Shown here piece by piece: positions 32,068 to 43,800 of a stretch of 64,000 nucleotides of DNA (positions are counted from its first letter, which is position 1; each line of letters opens with the position of its first letter). The notes beneath the pieces are model-generated. The model ran no database searches. It saw only the letters and a program-made list of their open reading frames with translations, and had not been told where the DNA came from. The translations under genes and the position numbers were made by a program. The stretch comes from Rhizoclosmatium globosum. Its lineage: Eukaryota; Chytridiomycota; Chytridiomycetes; Chytridiales; Chytriomycetaceae. The stretch spans positions 62,001 to 126,000 of the forward strand of contig MCGO01000079.1 of NCBI GenBank assembly GCA_002104985.1. The letters run 5' to 3'.

Positions 32068-32246
32068 TGGCGTTGGAACGGCGATGCTGCGAATGTGAAT
32101 CGTGATGCCATTGCGATTGCGATTGCGATTGCGATGTTGGTTGGTTGGTGTGGGTTTTGGAGTTGATTTCGAATGGCTTGGGCGTTTCGTCTGTTTCTAT
32201 TTATAGTAATTTCCACATTTCTAATCAACGATCACTCATTCTTGAA

Positions 32247-33712
32247 TCACCAATAAAGAATAAATGCAATAAGAACTAAGAACATTCCTCCATTCGAAAT
32301 AACCCGGTCTCCAAAAGACGATTGGGGTTTCGGTGAAACTTTCGAAGTATCCGATAATGGCACGCTGCTGCCCACTGCATTATCGGCACTGGCTGGAATT
32401 GTTGTAGTTTGTGGAAGCTTGAATGTGCTCGGGCTAGCCCATTGCATATACCCAGCATCATCAACAGCCTTCACAACACTTTTGAATCTTGCCAAAACGG
32501 TGGTATCATTTGTTACGCGAAAGTCTGTCCAAAACTCTTCTTGCTGATTCATGTATTAGCGCACAAGATCGAAATTCGTGAACATTACCTTTGCAACTTC
32601 GAAGATGTAGGCACCCCAGAGAAGCGGGTATGCCGCAAAGATGTCGGGGGATAAGATTCCCTTCCAAAACTGCTCTTGAAATGTAGCTTGGTCCACATCG
32701 TTTCGGACACTATCAAAGTGCGCTCCGCTACCAGGGGAATATCCAGGTCCAGATTCCCATGCAGCCGAGCATTCGGATATCTGTGTATGAAAAATGTAAG
32801 AAGAAAGGCAGGGAATTGAAAGTATCAGAAAATACGAACCACAAAAGGTAGATTGTACTTTTTCCATAGTTTGTGTAAACGTAATTGAATGATTCCATCG
32901 CGTAAGAATGTTGGATAGCTTCATTTGCGCCGAATCCCTTGAAATACACCGATGTCCCAATCATATCCACATACTGAGTACCAGGCCAATAAGATGGGTC
33001 TGTGTCTTTGAGGTCAAAGTTTGGACTCCACACAATCTTGACTTGAGGTGCAAACTTGCGAATAATTGGTCCCATCCTGTTCCACAACGCAATATATTGG
33101 TCTGGCAGTCGTCCATACTTCATCCAATCTCCATTCATCTCCTAAACACGCTGTTCAGGGTTTGTGTAGCTGAGAATCCAAAAGAACTCACCGGCAACCA
33201 TTGCAGCATAACCTGTCTTCCAGTGCGTTTCGTTATATCTGCCATCTGAAGAGCCAAGTATTGAATCATTTCGTCTGTGACAAGATCCATTCCCTGCGTC
33301 CCGTTCGCGAGTGTTGCATCTGCGTACACTGTCAGGAACACGGACGCATCGGTGCCGTCGTTCCACGTTGAGGCTACGTTGCTGAACCAGCGGGGCCACG
33401 TGGCGGGATCCGGGTCGGCAAGGGCCTGGGTCTTGTCGGTGCTGAGACGCGGGGGAATCGACTGGCCCGCCTGGTATGCTGATGTTGTGTGGTTTTAAGT
33501 TTAGTGAAGGGGACAAGGGGTAGAGGTAATAGATGGGTTTCAGTACATGCGAGATTGTATCCGAGTTTCGCGTTGAAGGACTTTGGAGTGTCGATTTCGC
33601 CGTCTATCCATCCTCCAAGATGGAACTTGTATCCTGGAGGGACTACTTGGGCGGAAGCTAGTAGAAGCAGACTGCCAAGGAAGCTACTGAATACTATGAA
33701 TGCAGCAGGCAT
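32247..33712 (-). CDS. GH26-like secreted glycoside hydrolase with GPI-type tail
   Basis: Exons are complement 33712-33547, 33478-33192, 33141-32836, 32780-32589 and 32543-32247, giving 415 residues. A signal peptide (FIVFSSFLGSLLLLASAQ) leads to GWIDGE. The acid/base region QVMLQWLPEMNGDW is split by an intron and has the family's EMNGxW motif. Next are KIVWSPNFD and YVDMIGTSVYF, then LWFISECSAAW, where the glutamate is the likely nucleophile. The end (MFLVLIAFILYW after a Ser-rich stretch) looks like a GPI-attachment signal, so a wall or plasma-membrane enzyme is expected. GH26 members hydrolyse beta-mannan and related beta-glucans. The family call is by motif and moderately sure; the substrate is not known. 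Confidence 0.68.
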
Positions 33713-33835
33713 ACGGTATTGATGTAAAGCAGGGTTTCTTTGGAATGTTTCTTTGATTGCTTTCCTCCGATCTCCAAATAACCCGCCATCACACGAATAA
33801 TCATCCACACAACTATGCTCCACTTTATTCATTCA

Positions 33836-35801
33836 TCATCGACCAATGTCGTTGAAATTCACTTCAACATGTTTGCGAATACACTCATTCACCACAACCC
33901 TCGAGTAATCTGCCTTCGCTTTTACTTTATCCATTCTATTGAACGTGTTTTTTGGCTTCGACGCTGATACCGTGCGTTCAGGAGAGGACTCTAAACCATG
34001 CGCAACTGAACCGCTGGATCCGTCGGGACTTGTCTGTCGAGACTGCGGTTCTTGTTCTATTCGACCTACGCAGGAAATCGTGGTTCTTGTTGAATCTATG
34101 GTTGAAGTGTGTGGTTTCACGCTCGTTTCGCGTTTTGAATCTGAGAATGAAAACGACGCACGTGTGATTGTTTTGGGGGAGACGGCTGCGATTGGTTTTG
34201 ATTCGGGTTCGGCGGTCGCTGGTAATCCGCTGAAGGATGCGCTTTTCATTGGTGTTGTTGGGCGGATGGGAGGGGTTAAGCCTGAGGTGATGTTAGCCTC
34301 GGAAGTTACAGGTTCAAGGCCGTGGAGACTTGTCAGGGAGGCTTTTTCTTTCGCTGCCAGAAGGATCCAGGCTCCAACATCTGTTACACGCATTTTCTTG
34401 TCTTTCCAGGATGCGCCGCGGCCTATTGTGCCTCGTGCCTTTTGAATATATACTTCCACGTTTATCGGCGGTGGTTCAGGAGTTGGAGGTTGTCGAACCT
34501 TTATGCTTTTTCTGTCTTTTGCGCTGTGAATGAGAGCTCGATATGGTGGTGGCGGTTTGGGAGGTTCTGGTGCCGGTGGAGCATTTGTGGATGTTGAGAT
34601 TAAGGATGGCTTTCGTGTTGATGGAATTGACGACATGCTTATTTGTGAAGGTGATTTCGTCATGACAAAGGAAGGACATCGAGATGACAAGCTTTGTGAG
34701 TGAAGAAACGATGGGGACCTTGAACGGCTGGAAATAGTTGGGGCTTGTGTTGCAACATTGTCGTCGGCAGAACAAACGTCAATCTTCATTGTAAAATCAA
34801 AGGGGCTAGTTTGGTTGGATGTGTTCGAGGTGGAATTTGCTTCTTCTTGTGCTTCACCATACTGCTGTGCAAGTAATGGCATACTGATTGAATTGAGTAA
34901 CGGCTTAATAAGATTATGTAACGCGATTGCGGCATTTTCAATGAACTCTTCTGGCTCCTGGTCAGGTTCTGGTGGTAACTGTTTCTTACAAAGTTTCTTG
35001 ATTTTCGCTTCTGTCATGGGATCTGTCTCATCTTGCTGCAATATTTTTGTAGATTGCGTCCAATTTTCGTATCGAATATAGTCTCCATATAATACAGGTT
35101 TTGGGTATTCATCGACAGGACCAAACTTTTCGTCGAGGGAAGGACTCATGTCCAATAGATTTGGTCCTGTAGATACGGTATTGCGTGAACTAAATGAGTC
35201 TCGGAATTTACTGTTTGGATTGGTATCGCGTTGATGACGTGGGAATACTGAAGCAAATAACGGATCGTTCGGATTCGATGTTTCACTATGCCGAATAGAG
35301 GTATAAGTGATATGGAAGGATTCGATGAAAATAAGGCCTACTCTTTCACTTGGTGAATGACATTACTGTTTGGAGGGTATGGATTTTGCCTGGGAACGGC
35401 ATATCGAGATGCGTGACTATCACGATGAAAGAACAACTCTGCGCCATCGTCCACGTCTGAATCATCGTTATTGCTGTATATGATTTTACACGGAGTATAT
35501 ATCTCTTGTGTTTCCTGTTTGTTATTGATTACTATGAGTCGTTGCGATATTTCATTGACACCTTTTTCCGTTTGTTCTCCTGTCCAGTGGAATATAATGA
35601 GCTTTCAAGAGACGGCTTCCTAGAATTTGTACTCGCTTGAGTGGCTATTTTAGCGAGTAACGTTGTCATGGCGACATCTTCCTTCCGTTCATTGCATTTT
35701 TTCAATGACGAGCGAACTGCACAAGAACCTGGTCTCTGAGGAGATTTTGAGGTGCCGCATTGAATGATGGGATTCCTTTCACTGAATCTGACGGAGTTCA
35801 T
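33836..35801 (-). CDS. Serine/proline-rich protein of unknown function
   Basis: Exons are complement 35801-35562, 35514-35342 and 35285-33836, totalling 1,863 nt and 620 residues. The joins come from consensus splice sites and phase. Most of the chain is low-complexity Ser/Thr/Pro/Lys sequence, probably disordered, with a proline block (PPAPEPPKPPPPYRAL). A small ordered-looking part (EFIENAAIALHNLIKPLLNS) and the conserved-looking end (DYSRVVVNECIRKHVEVNF) stand out. No signal peptide, membrane segment or catalytic motif. It is divergent from the J-protein gene, with 248 bp between starts. Not recognised; it could be a regulatory or cytoskeletal scaffold, but nothing in the sequence shows this. 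Confidence 0.55.
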
Positions 35802-36049
35802 TGTGCAAAAGATGTCAATGGTGGTTTCTGGAAGAGGGGCTGATTCTGATTGGTCTGAAATGTGCTTCAGTCATTGTTGATTAAAATCATAGTTCTTCGC
35901 ATAATCTGCATTATTTTTCTACAGTCGGAGTATAATTATTACAATATATTCATGTCCACGTTTGTTAGAGACACGATTCAGTGAGGACCATGAGGCTGAG
36001 TAGAAAGATACATCTTCTTTTCTTTCACCAATCAACAAAAACTGGATCA

Positions 36050-37235
36050 ATGGACGCAGCCTCTGAAATCCAGCGCATTCGCGAAGTCAAAGGCAAAGGT
36101 GATTTGTACGGCGTGCTCAAGTTGGCAGCGCAGCCACCACCAAGTGAAAGCGAGATCAAGAAAGCGTATCGAAAGGTAGTTAACCCTAAGTTAACCCTAA
36201 GTGTTTTAACAATCCAGCTACCTTCTTAGCTGGCCCTGCTTCTCCATCCAGATAAATGCAGCATTGACGGAGCAGACGAGGCCTTCAAAGGTGCTTCCTG
36301 TCCTTGCTTTCTTCTGCTTTTTAACACTGTTTCAAGCTATCAACCACGCTTCCTCCGTCCTCAGCGATCCGGAAAAACGGAAATTATACGATGTAAATGG
36401 AATTGATCCGGACTCGCCAGAGGGAAAGGCTCACGGGGAAACGTTTGGCACAGGCCCAGCCTTTAACCAGGATGGCTTTGCGGAGCAAATGAATCCAAAC
36501 GTTCTCTATGAAATGTTCTTCTCGGATGTATCAAAAGCCAAGAAGGATCTGAAGTTGGATGGTATGTCGCTGTCTTGCTGTCGGTGTACTTATGAAAAAC
36601 ACCTGTAGACTTCAACATCGCTTTTGAGGCCGGACCTTACTATAGGCGTCTATTCAAACGGAAACCATTCAATCGAGATACCAACTCAAAAGATAAACCT
36701 GCTCGCAGAATTGATGCTGCGCCTCGATGGATTCACTATATGCAACTGATTCCTGCTGGAATTCTGATTATTCAATCTCTCTATTTTCTATCAATGGGCC
36801 TATATTCATATTTCTGGACTCTGGATCCGAGTTTGTCGAAAGCCGCGTTTGCCTGGGAAGCACATACGGGATTTACGTTGGCGAGGAATACGACACTCAA
36901 TCATGTTCAATATTTTGTAAATCCAGATATGTATGCTCGGTATTATGAGGGCCATGAGAGCCGTAGTGCTCTGGACACATTGGAAAAGGGAATCGAGGCC
37001 CAGGTCTGTTCCCGATTGTAGCCCATACAACACAACTGAAACTCATACCATTCCTCTATTTTAGCACTATCGAACATTAAGCTACCAATGTCTTCAGGAA
37101 CATGAGCACAAATCGTATCTGTTGAGCAAAACAAAAGTATCTATGTTTTCAAATCTGGTGGACGAAGAAAAGCTGAAGACTGCGAATTTGTTTCAGATGA
37201 CGAGCTGTGAGGAGCTTAAGGCTTGGAAAATATAA
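36050..37235 (+). CDS. ER-membrane J-domain protein (DNAJB12/14-like, DUF1977)
   Basis: Exons 36050-36175, 36230-36290, 36337-36561, 36609-37003 and 37065-37235 give 325 residues. The J domain spans about residues 15-75: DLYGVLKL, EIKKAYRKLALLLHPDKC with the essential HPD, then INHASSVLSDPEKRKLYD. A Gly-poor linker leads to one membrane helix (LIPAGILIIQSLYFLSMGLY), and the C-terminal part matches the DUF1977 layout of DNAJB12/14 and yeast Hlj1-type proteins. These sit in the ER membrane with the J domain facing the cytosol and recruit Hsp70 to membrane-protein quality control. An in-frame ATG at 35990 would add 20 residues. The first intron holds two telomere-like CCCTAA words. Confidence 0.82.
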
Positions 37236-37513
37236 ATAAAAAGCGAAACAGCGCCAAGACACAGAGTGCCATTTCAATATAAGCGAAGCGTCCCATCGAA
37301 CAAGCAAGGCATATAAGGCTTTGCAATTTTGTCACAAAAAGAACATTTTTCGGGCCAAGAGTGTGGACCAGGGTGTGGCTGACCTTTGACAATTCACCCC
37401 TTGCTTCAAGAAACTGGCGGGTTGATTTGCACCACCAAACCAGTAATTGGCCCCATCATCGTGCCTAAAACGCTTCAACAAAACATCTTGCTTTCAATCC
37501 AACGACCCGCAAA

Positions 37514-39059
37514 ATGAGTTTCTCAATCTCAAGTCCATGTAACTCGACAGCACTGCCGATCCCCTACAAATGCGCATCAGACGCCAAAACAATCCTTCAC
37601 TGCCAAGGCACATCTTGGGAAACCTTTGGTATCTGCGCTGGATCCTGCAACCAACCCTCCTCAACCACATACCCCCAATGTTCAACACCAGCCCAACCAT
37701 CTGGCGGTGGAGGGACCTCAGACCTTGCTCAACTTGGAATCAAATGCACTGGCTCGAATTTTCTTTGTGACTCCACAGCAACTATGATTCTACAGTGTTA
37801 CCAAGGCGCGTATGCCCTTGTTGGTAGATGCACATGCCAGACGAATGTATATGGGAATCCATACTGTGTGAACGCGTTTGTGGCTGCACCTGTTGTGCTA
37901 CCGATTGTAAGTCCGACGGTAACTATCGGTGTCGTTTCTGTCGTGAGCAATACTGCGACGGATGAGGCTACAGATTCTGCAACGGATTCTACTGATTTGA
38001 CGGACGTTACGGATGATACTGTGACGACTACAACTTCTACTGGTCAAACAACCGTGGTGGTGGCAACTACGACTACTGGAGCTTTTTCTGTCAATGTGGC
38101 GACTACAACTACGACTAGTACGACTACTACCACGACAACGACGGCCCAGCCTCCGACGTCCGGTGGAAACCCTGGCGACGCGTGTTCCGGAACCAGTTAT
38201 TACTGCAGTGCTGATTCTATATCGATTGTTCAGTGTAATGGAAACAACTTTGTACAGATTGGAAACACTTGTCCGTTTGGATGTCAATCGCTGAATGGTG
38301 TTCCATTTTGTCGTGGCGAACCGGTGACGGAAGGGGTCAACATTGGTGGCAAGTGTGGCACTGAAGGACAGTACACATGTAATGTTGATGGATCCATGAT
38401 TTTGGAGTGTTATTTGGGGCAATATGCTCAGGTAAGAGTTTCCTTTGCGGTAAATTGATTCACACTGTATTCTGATTGTTTTGGAATTATAGATTGGTGA
38501 CTCTTGTAACTGTCAAATCATTGGTTCTCAGCCATATTGTATGGGACCTTACGTGAAATCTATCGGAACAACAGTGGCTCCAGCAACAACGCCAACCACT
38601 ACAACGTCGACAACTCCCAGCTCATCTTTCGTTTCGACCTCAAGTATTCAAACCACAACCACAGCTACTACAACAGCAGTCGTTTCTAGTAACTCAGTAA
38701 CAACTGAAATGACCACAGATTCGGCCACTGATGAAGGCACTGATTCTGCAACGGATGCGACAGATGCAACCGACTCAAGTGAAGAAGTTTCGGCCAACGA
38801 AACCGCTACGTCGACCAGTCATTCAACTGTGTCTGTTCAAGCCATAGCTCCAGGCACCATATCTACTAATCAAGCCGTCTACACGATTGTTCTTCCGACT
38901 TTATCACCTGCTGTGGTTTACCAAACAAACACAGCTGCACGGGCCGGGAATGCCGGGAATGCTGCAAGTGAGTCGAGACGAACTGTTGAGACTCCCAACG
39001 CTCTGCAATGGATCATTGGTTTGGTTTTGTGTGTGGATGGACTTGTTGCTTTAATTTAA
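37514..39059 (+). CDS. Wall-type protein with four cysteine-rich modules and Thr-rich linkers
   Basis: Exons 37514-38431 and 38493-39059 give 494 residues. Four related modules of about 45 residues follow the pattern C...(Y/F).C....-IL/V-QC....(F/Y)..(I/V)G..C.C......P.C: starting near 37535, 37745, 38185 and 38360. They resemble small carbohydrate-binding or chitin-binding modules, but I cannot assign a family. Threonine runs (T)n and ATDSATDSTD-type repeats separate them, and the end (LQWIIGLVLCVDGLVALI) is hydrophobic, like a GPI signal. The frame lacks an obvious signal peptide at MSFSISSP, so a short upstream coding exon may have been missed. Likely surface protein; role unknown. Confidence 0.65.
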
Positions 39060-39465
39060 CAGCATTTTTGGGTTGGTTTCGTACTGTTGAGGGGTTTTTT
39101 TGCAGTCGCTCGTTTGGGGGTGCATCATCTTCTTTGATTATCATTTGTGCATTGGCATTAAATATCATTATTTAACATATTTAACGTTTGATGATGACTG
39201 TCTGTGGCAATCGCTCGGCATTTCACTGGTAGATGGAAGACACCAGTTGGTTTTGTATCGACATCGCGATACGTTTTTCGATGCAAAAGAGTTAGAACCA
39301 ACGGTGGTAGTTAATCTTCATTGCGTTATTTTTTTTCAAGCATGGACCCAATTTGCAATTAGTATGACTATTCTAGTGGTACAAAAATAAAGTTATCATA
39401 CAAAAATAGAGTTATCTGCTTTTATCAATCAAACTAAACTTTATTACAGAGGATTCAAACATAAT
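39060..39465. other. Intergenic region, nothing supported
   Basis: AT-rich gap between two convergent genes. A 96-codon plus-strand frame here (39100-39390) shows no family features, has atypical composition and is not called. Confidence 0.5.
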
Positions 39466-40540
39466 CTATTGCTTATCTTTATGAAACTTTGCTTGAACTT
39501 TGTTCCACCATGCCGCAGCTTTAATGTGGGCGTTGGACACTTTCCGTTTCAAGAATGATGGTTTTCGTTTCAAGTCAGATACTGGTGCACTTTGCGAGGA
39601 TTGCTGAGGTAAGGGAGGAACATACGCGTTGATAATTTCGGGATGAAGGACGGGAGATGATTGAATAGACGATGTTGGGGTGGGCGTAGATGCTGTTTCC
39701 TTCAGGGTAGCTGGTAGACTAGTTTCAATGATCAGGGTAGCTGGTGGACCAGTTTCAATGCCGCTAGAGGGGTTTTCAAGTTCGGCACGTGTATCAGACG
39801 TAATTGACTCGTGCTCTACTTGCTGCGTGACTTGTTGTATCTCATCCACAACTGGGACTGGAGATTGTAGTTCTGTTTCCTCTACGACAACAGGGACTTT
39901 GTTTTGGGTGACGACCTCTTCCACGATAACTACTTCCTCACAAAGTTCCACAATGGAAGCAGGCTGCTTGTCCTCACTGATAGACGCCGTAGGAGTTTGC
40001 TCAACAGCATCGGATTTGACATCAGACTTGTGAAGTGATGGGGTGAATTCTGACGTTGACTCGGACTGACAAGATGACTCAGATTCCTCTTCATGGATTA
40101 CGTTCATATTATGCTCGTGTGAATCTTCGTGGATCTCCAGAACTTGTGTTGTCAAATTCGCACAACAGGCACATTCTTCAGACTCCGAATGTCCATGAAA
40201 CTTGACAGCGGTGATTTCGTTATGCTGAACGATTGTCAAGGCTGAGCTAATGGACTCCTCTTTTGTCATGGACAAATCTTCAGTTGGTGATGGGGCTTTT
40301 AAGAACAAAGTCTAAGCGATTTGTCAGTAAGCAGCGAAGCGAAGAAGTGCGGTTGCTAGCTACCTCTCTGCATTCGATGCATAATGGAAATTTCCTTTTT
40401 CCATTTGCTGTTTTGGATGACTTCACTGCTGACCATAGCTTGAAAATGGCCTTGGTTGTGTTGATTGCAAAGGGAACTGTAGTCACATCAGACAGAACGC
40501 TTAGGGGCGTCAACGTATTCTTGCGATATTGCACTGGCAT
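39466..40540 (-). CDS. Acidic, disordered protein of unknown function
   Basis: Exons are complement 40540-40364 and 40311-39466 (52-nt intron GTAGCT...TTAG), giving 340 residues. The head is basic and includes CIECRE; a second cluster, ECACC, follows the intron together with histidines (KFHGHS, DSHEHN), so a metal site is possible. The middle is Glu/Ser/Val-rich (VVIVEEVV, VVVEETE) and probably unstructured. The C terminus is basic (KRKPSFLKRKVSNAHIK...WWNKVQAKF). No signal peptide, membrane helix or known domain. It is divergent from the cyclase gene with 356 bp between starts. Support is the long open frame, good splice sites and phase. Confidence 0.5.
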
Positions 40541-40896
40541 TTTGAGGGAGGTTTTTGAGCTGTTTCAGCTGATGGAAATTGATGCTTTTTGTTTGGGTTT
40601 GGTTCGACAAAAGTTGAATCATCGTCCAAAAATGTGAGTCACTAATGGTCTTATACACTTATTTTTGGCAAACAAGATCAATATACTTTCAAGACTTTAT
40701 TGCGCTGAATATTTTTTCGCATTTGATTCAAAAGAAGTGGTTTATAGCTTAGAATAACGGTGGTTGACTTGAAATTCCGATAATTTAAAATTATGAAAAA
40801 TCAAAACGTGTGATAAGCAGAGATCCAGCAATTATAGTGTTCAAGTGGGAGTTTCTACATTGTTTCTCACGTTTGTAAATCCGTTCCGGAGAATCC
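40541..40896. promoter_or_regulatory. Divergent intergenic region
   Basis: AT-rich spacer between two divergent starts (40540 minus, 40897 plus), so it should carry both promoters. No defined element is seen. Confidence 0.4.
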
Positions 40897-43800
40897 ATGG
40901 CCTCATCGAGCGAAGACACGAGTCTTCTATGCTTCATACCTCAGCATATAAGAGATTTAATATCGAGGAGTGATGCTCAGGAGCCTCCTTGGGTCGATAT
41001 TTCCGAGTTTGGGATAACAGCTATCATTGACATCTCTGGTTTGATCCCAGCCCCTTCCAATTGCAAATTACACTTACACTCCAGATCAAAAAAAAAAACC
41101 CCCTCGTATAGGCTACTCAAAACTCACGAGTCATTTACAAAGCTTCTATGGAAATGATGGTGGGGCGAAAGTCAAAGAGCTGCTCAACCCTCCGATCATC
41201 GAAATCATCAAACGAGTGAAAGATGGTTTTGGATCGGTTGTTAAGTTTTCTGGAGATGCTATTATAGCGAGCTGGTTTGTGTTCACTGGCGAAAGTGTGC
41301 ATTTAATGAGCGGTTGATACAGGACATCGAAGGATTCTCTCACCCTGATTGAAAAGGAACTACTGACTACGCGAGCTTTATTATGTTGCTTAGAGCTCAC
41401 GTCATTCTTTTCCGATTATAATATCATGGTTCCTGTACAGAAAGAATTGATGAGTTCATTTTCGATATCGCCTGCTCTCCCCAGTCCTAAAACGGGGCCT
41501 ATGACTTTGAATAGGATGTCTGTTACTGGTAAGAGAACTTCAACTGTATCGCCGCAAGCTCCTGGAGTATCAAGGAGGATGTCAATGCAACATCCAAGCC
41601 TCGCGCCTCAAATTACTCTACCTGCGACGCCATTAACTCCTTCACCGAAGAGACGGACGTCAGGAAACGTTAATTCTTTGCAAATACCTAATCGAGACTC
41701 AATAGTTGGACGAGTTATGTCATCACATTCAACCAACAAGAAAGGATCAGTAGATGGCGTTACAGAGCAAGAGACAAGAAAACCACAGCAGCTCAAAATT
41801 CATATTGGCTTGGGTTTTGGAAAGACATCACATATTCATGTGGGAGAACGATACGATGTTGACGATACAACGTCCGATCCTCGAATGGAATACTTTATTG
41901 CAGGGGAATCTATGAAAAATGCCGCAGAATTTCTTTCAATTGGGACAGAAGGCGATATTGTTTTCAGCTCTGAATTGATTTCATTCCTAAATCCCGAAAT
42001 CCAGGAAGAGATACTCAAGAAATCAGAGCATAAAATGAGAAATGGCCTTAAATATCGATTGATTTCTTCAGTGTCGGAAGAAGTATTTGAATTAATCAAC
42101 CCTTTAACTGCCCGTGCACAAGCACTGAATACCACTGACTTAAAACGCTTTGGTCTATCCGTCTCACAATTATTAATACCTGAATCTCTTCCATGGATTT
42201 CAAGATGTAAAGCATTTCTCGACGATGGAATTAAGAGAGTAATTTCGAATGCGACTGACCGACGGATATCCAACGGAAACTGTAACCCAGCGCTAAGCTT
42301 GAGCGCAAACTTAGCAAGCGTATTTGAGAGTTACGACCAACTGCGAAACGTATCCGTGGTTTTCTTGAAAATGCCTCAATTTGACCCGGAAACACTTCAA
42401 GAACCAACTAACTTGGATTTACTTCAACAAGCCACTAAAATTGTTCTTCAAGCATTACGAAAGTTTGAAGGCTGCTTACGGCAGTTTAATTGTGACGATA
42501 AAGGGGTGACAGCACTTATGGTTTGGGGACTCGATGGCTTCTCTCACGAGAAAGGAGAGGCTCCATTGGCTATTGGGGCCGCTTTGCGAATGGTAGCTCC
42601 ATTGAAGAAACTGTTTGGGACGAAATTTTCTATCGGTATTTCAACTGGAACAGTATTTTCGGGAATCGTTGGAAACTCTAAGCGATGTGATGGAACCATT
42701 CTTGGTGTTTGTGTAAATAATGCGGCGAGATTCATGTGCTTGCCAATGTGTGATGGGACCATTATTTGTGATGAGGACACATATAATGGAAGTAAGGCCG
42801 AATATACCTTCAAGGTAGACTACGATCGAGTCATGATTAAAGGTTTGTTTCATTACTGTCATAATGGAACCATTAAGCACCCTGTAAAGGAATTAACGAG
42901 CCAGTGGCAATTTATACACCAACCAAGAAGACGCGTGGGACATCTATAAAACGTACAGAGGATGACTTTCATCTTGTTGGAAGGGACCTTGAAAAATCCA
43001 GAATCCAGAATATAATGGCATCATGGAAAAGTGGATATCCAGAGAGTATTCTTTTGACTGGTCGAAGTGGAGTGGGAAAAAGTGCATTGCGAAACTTTTG
43101 CGAGTTGCAAATCATAAATGAGAGGAACATCTTTATTTGGTAACGTACTTTCATGTCAATCTTATTAGTAATTTGATTCAACAGTACTGGACAAAGTTTA
43201 GAACATCAACAAAAGGCACCATTGTATATATTTGGGGAAATACTTCGAGAACTCGCTCACCACATCAAACACAGAATTAATTTAAAGGAAGTCACACCAT
43301 CAACAAGCAAACGGGGAAGTAAATATTCTCAATCTATAAGTGGAAATAGTGCTATGCGATCGAATCGAAGCTCAATGTTGAAGCCACATGGAGAGGGACA
43401 AGATCGTCGCAAATCAACAGCCTTAAGTATTCTGGAAAGCGCTCAGAGTCTTAGCTCTCATCGCGGCAGCTTTACTTTTTCAGGATTGTTTGGACCAACC
43501 ACTGAGAGTCCACCAGCAGTTCCAACACCACCAAGCGTTGCTTCACCATCAATACCAACGTCCATCCGCCAATCAAGTAACACCCGACATTTGTCAATGG
43601 ACAACCAGAATCAAAACCGTCGAAGATCACTTGTTCAAGACATAACCAATATTCTCATGGGTCGTCGATCGACGGTTGATAATTCGCGTGTGAGCGGAGT
43701 CCTACCTGAAGCTCCACCCGCTCTTCCGACTCGATCAAAAACTGAATCTGCAACGAAACAATCAGGAGACTCTTTCATGAAAAAATCAAGTTCGCAACTC

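Noticed and set aside
32105..32140. GATTGC repeat upstream of pirin read as the coding N terminus
   Set aside because: One frame gives an IAIAIAIA run, but it is a simple repeat and not in frame with the pirin domain.
39100..39390. 96-codon plus-strand frame after the cysteine-module gene
   Set aside because: No domain, no signal peptide, odd composition, and it starts 40 bp after a stop in the 3' flank.
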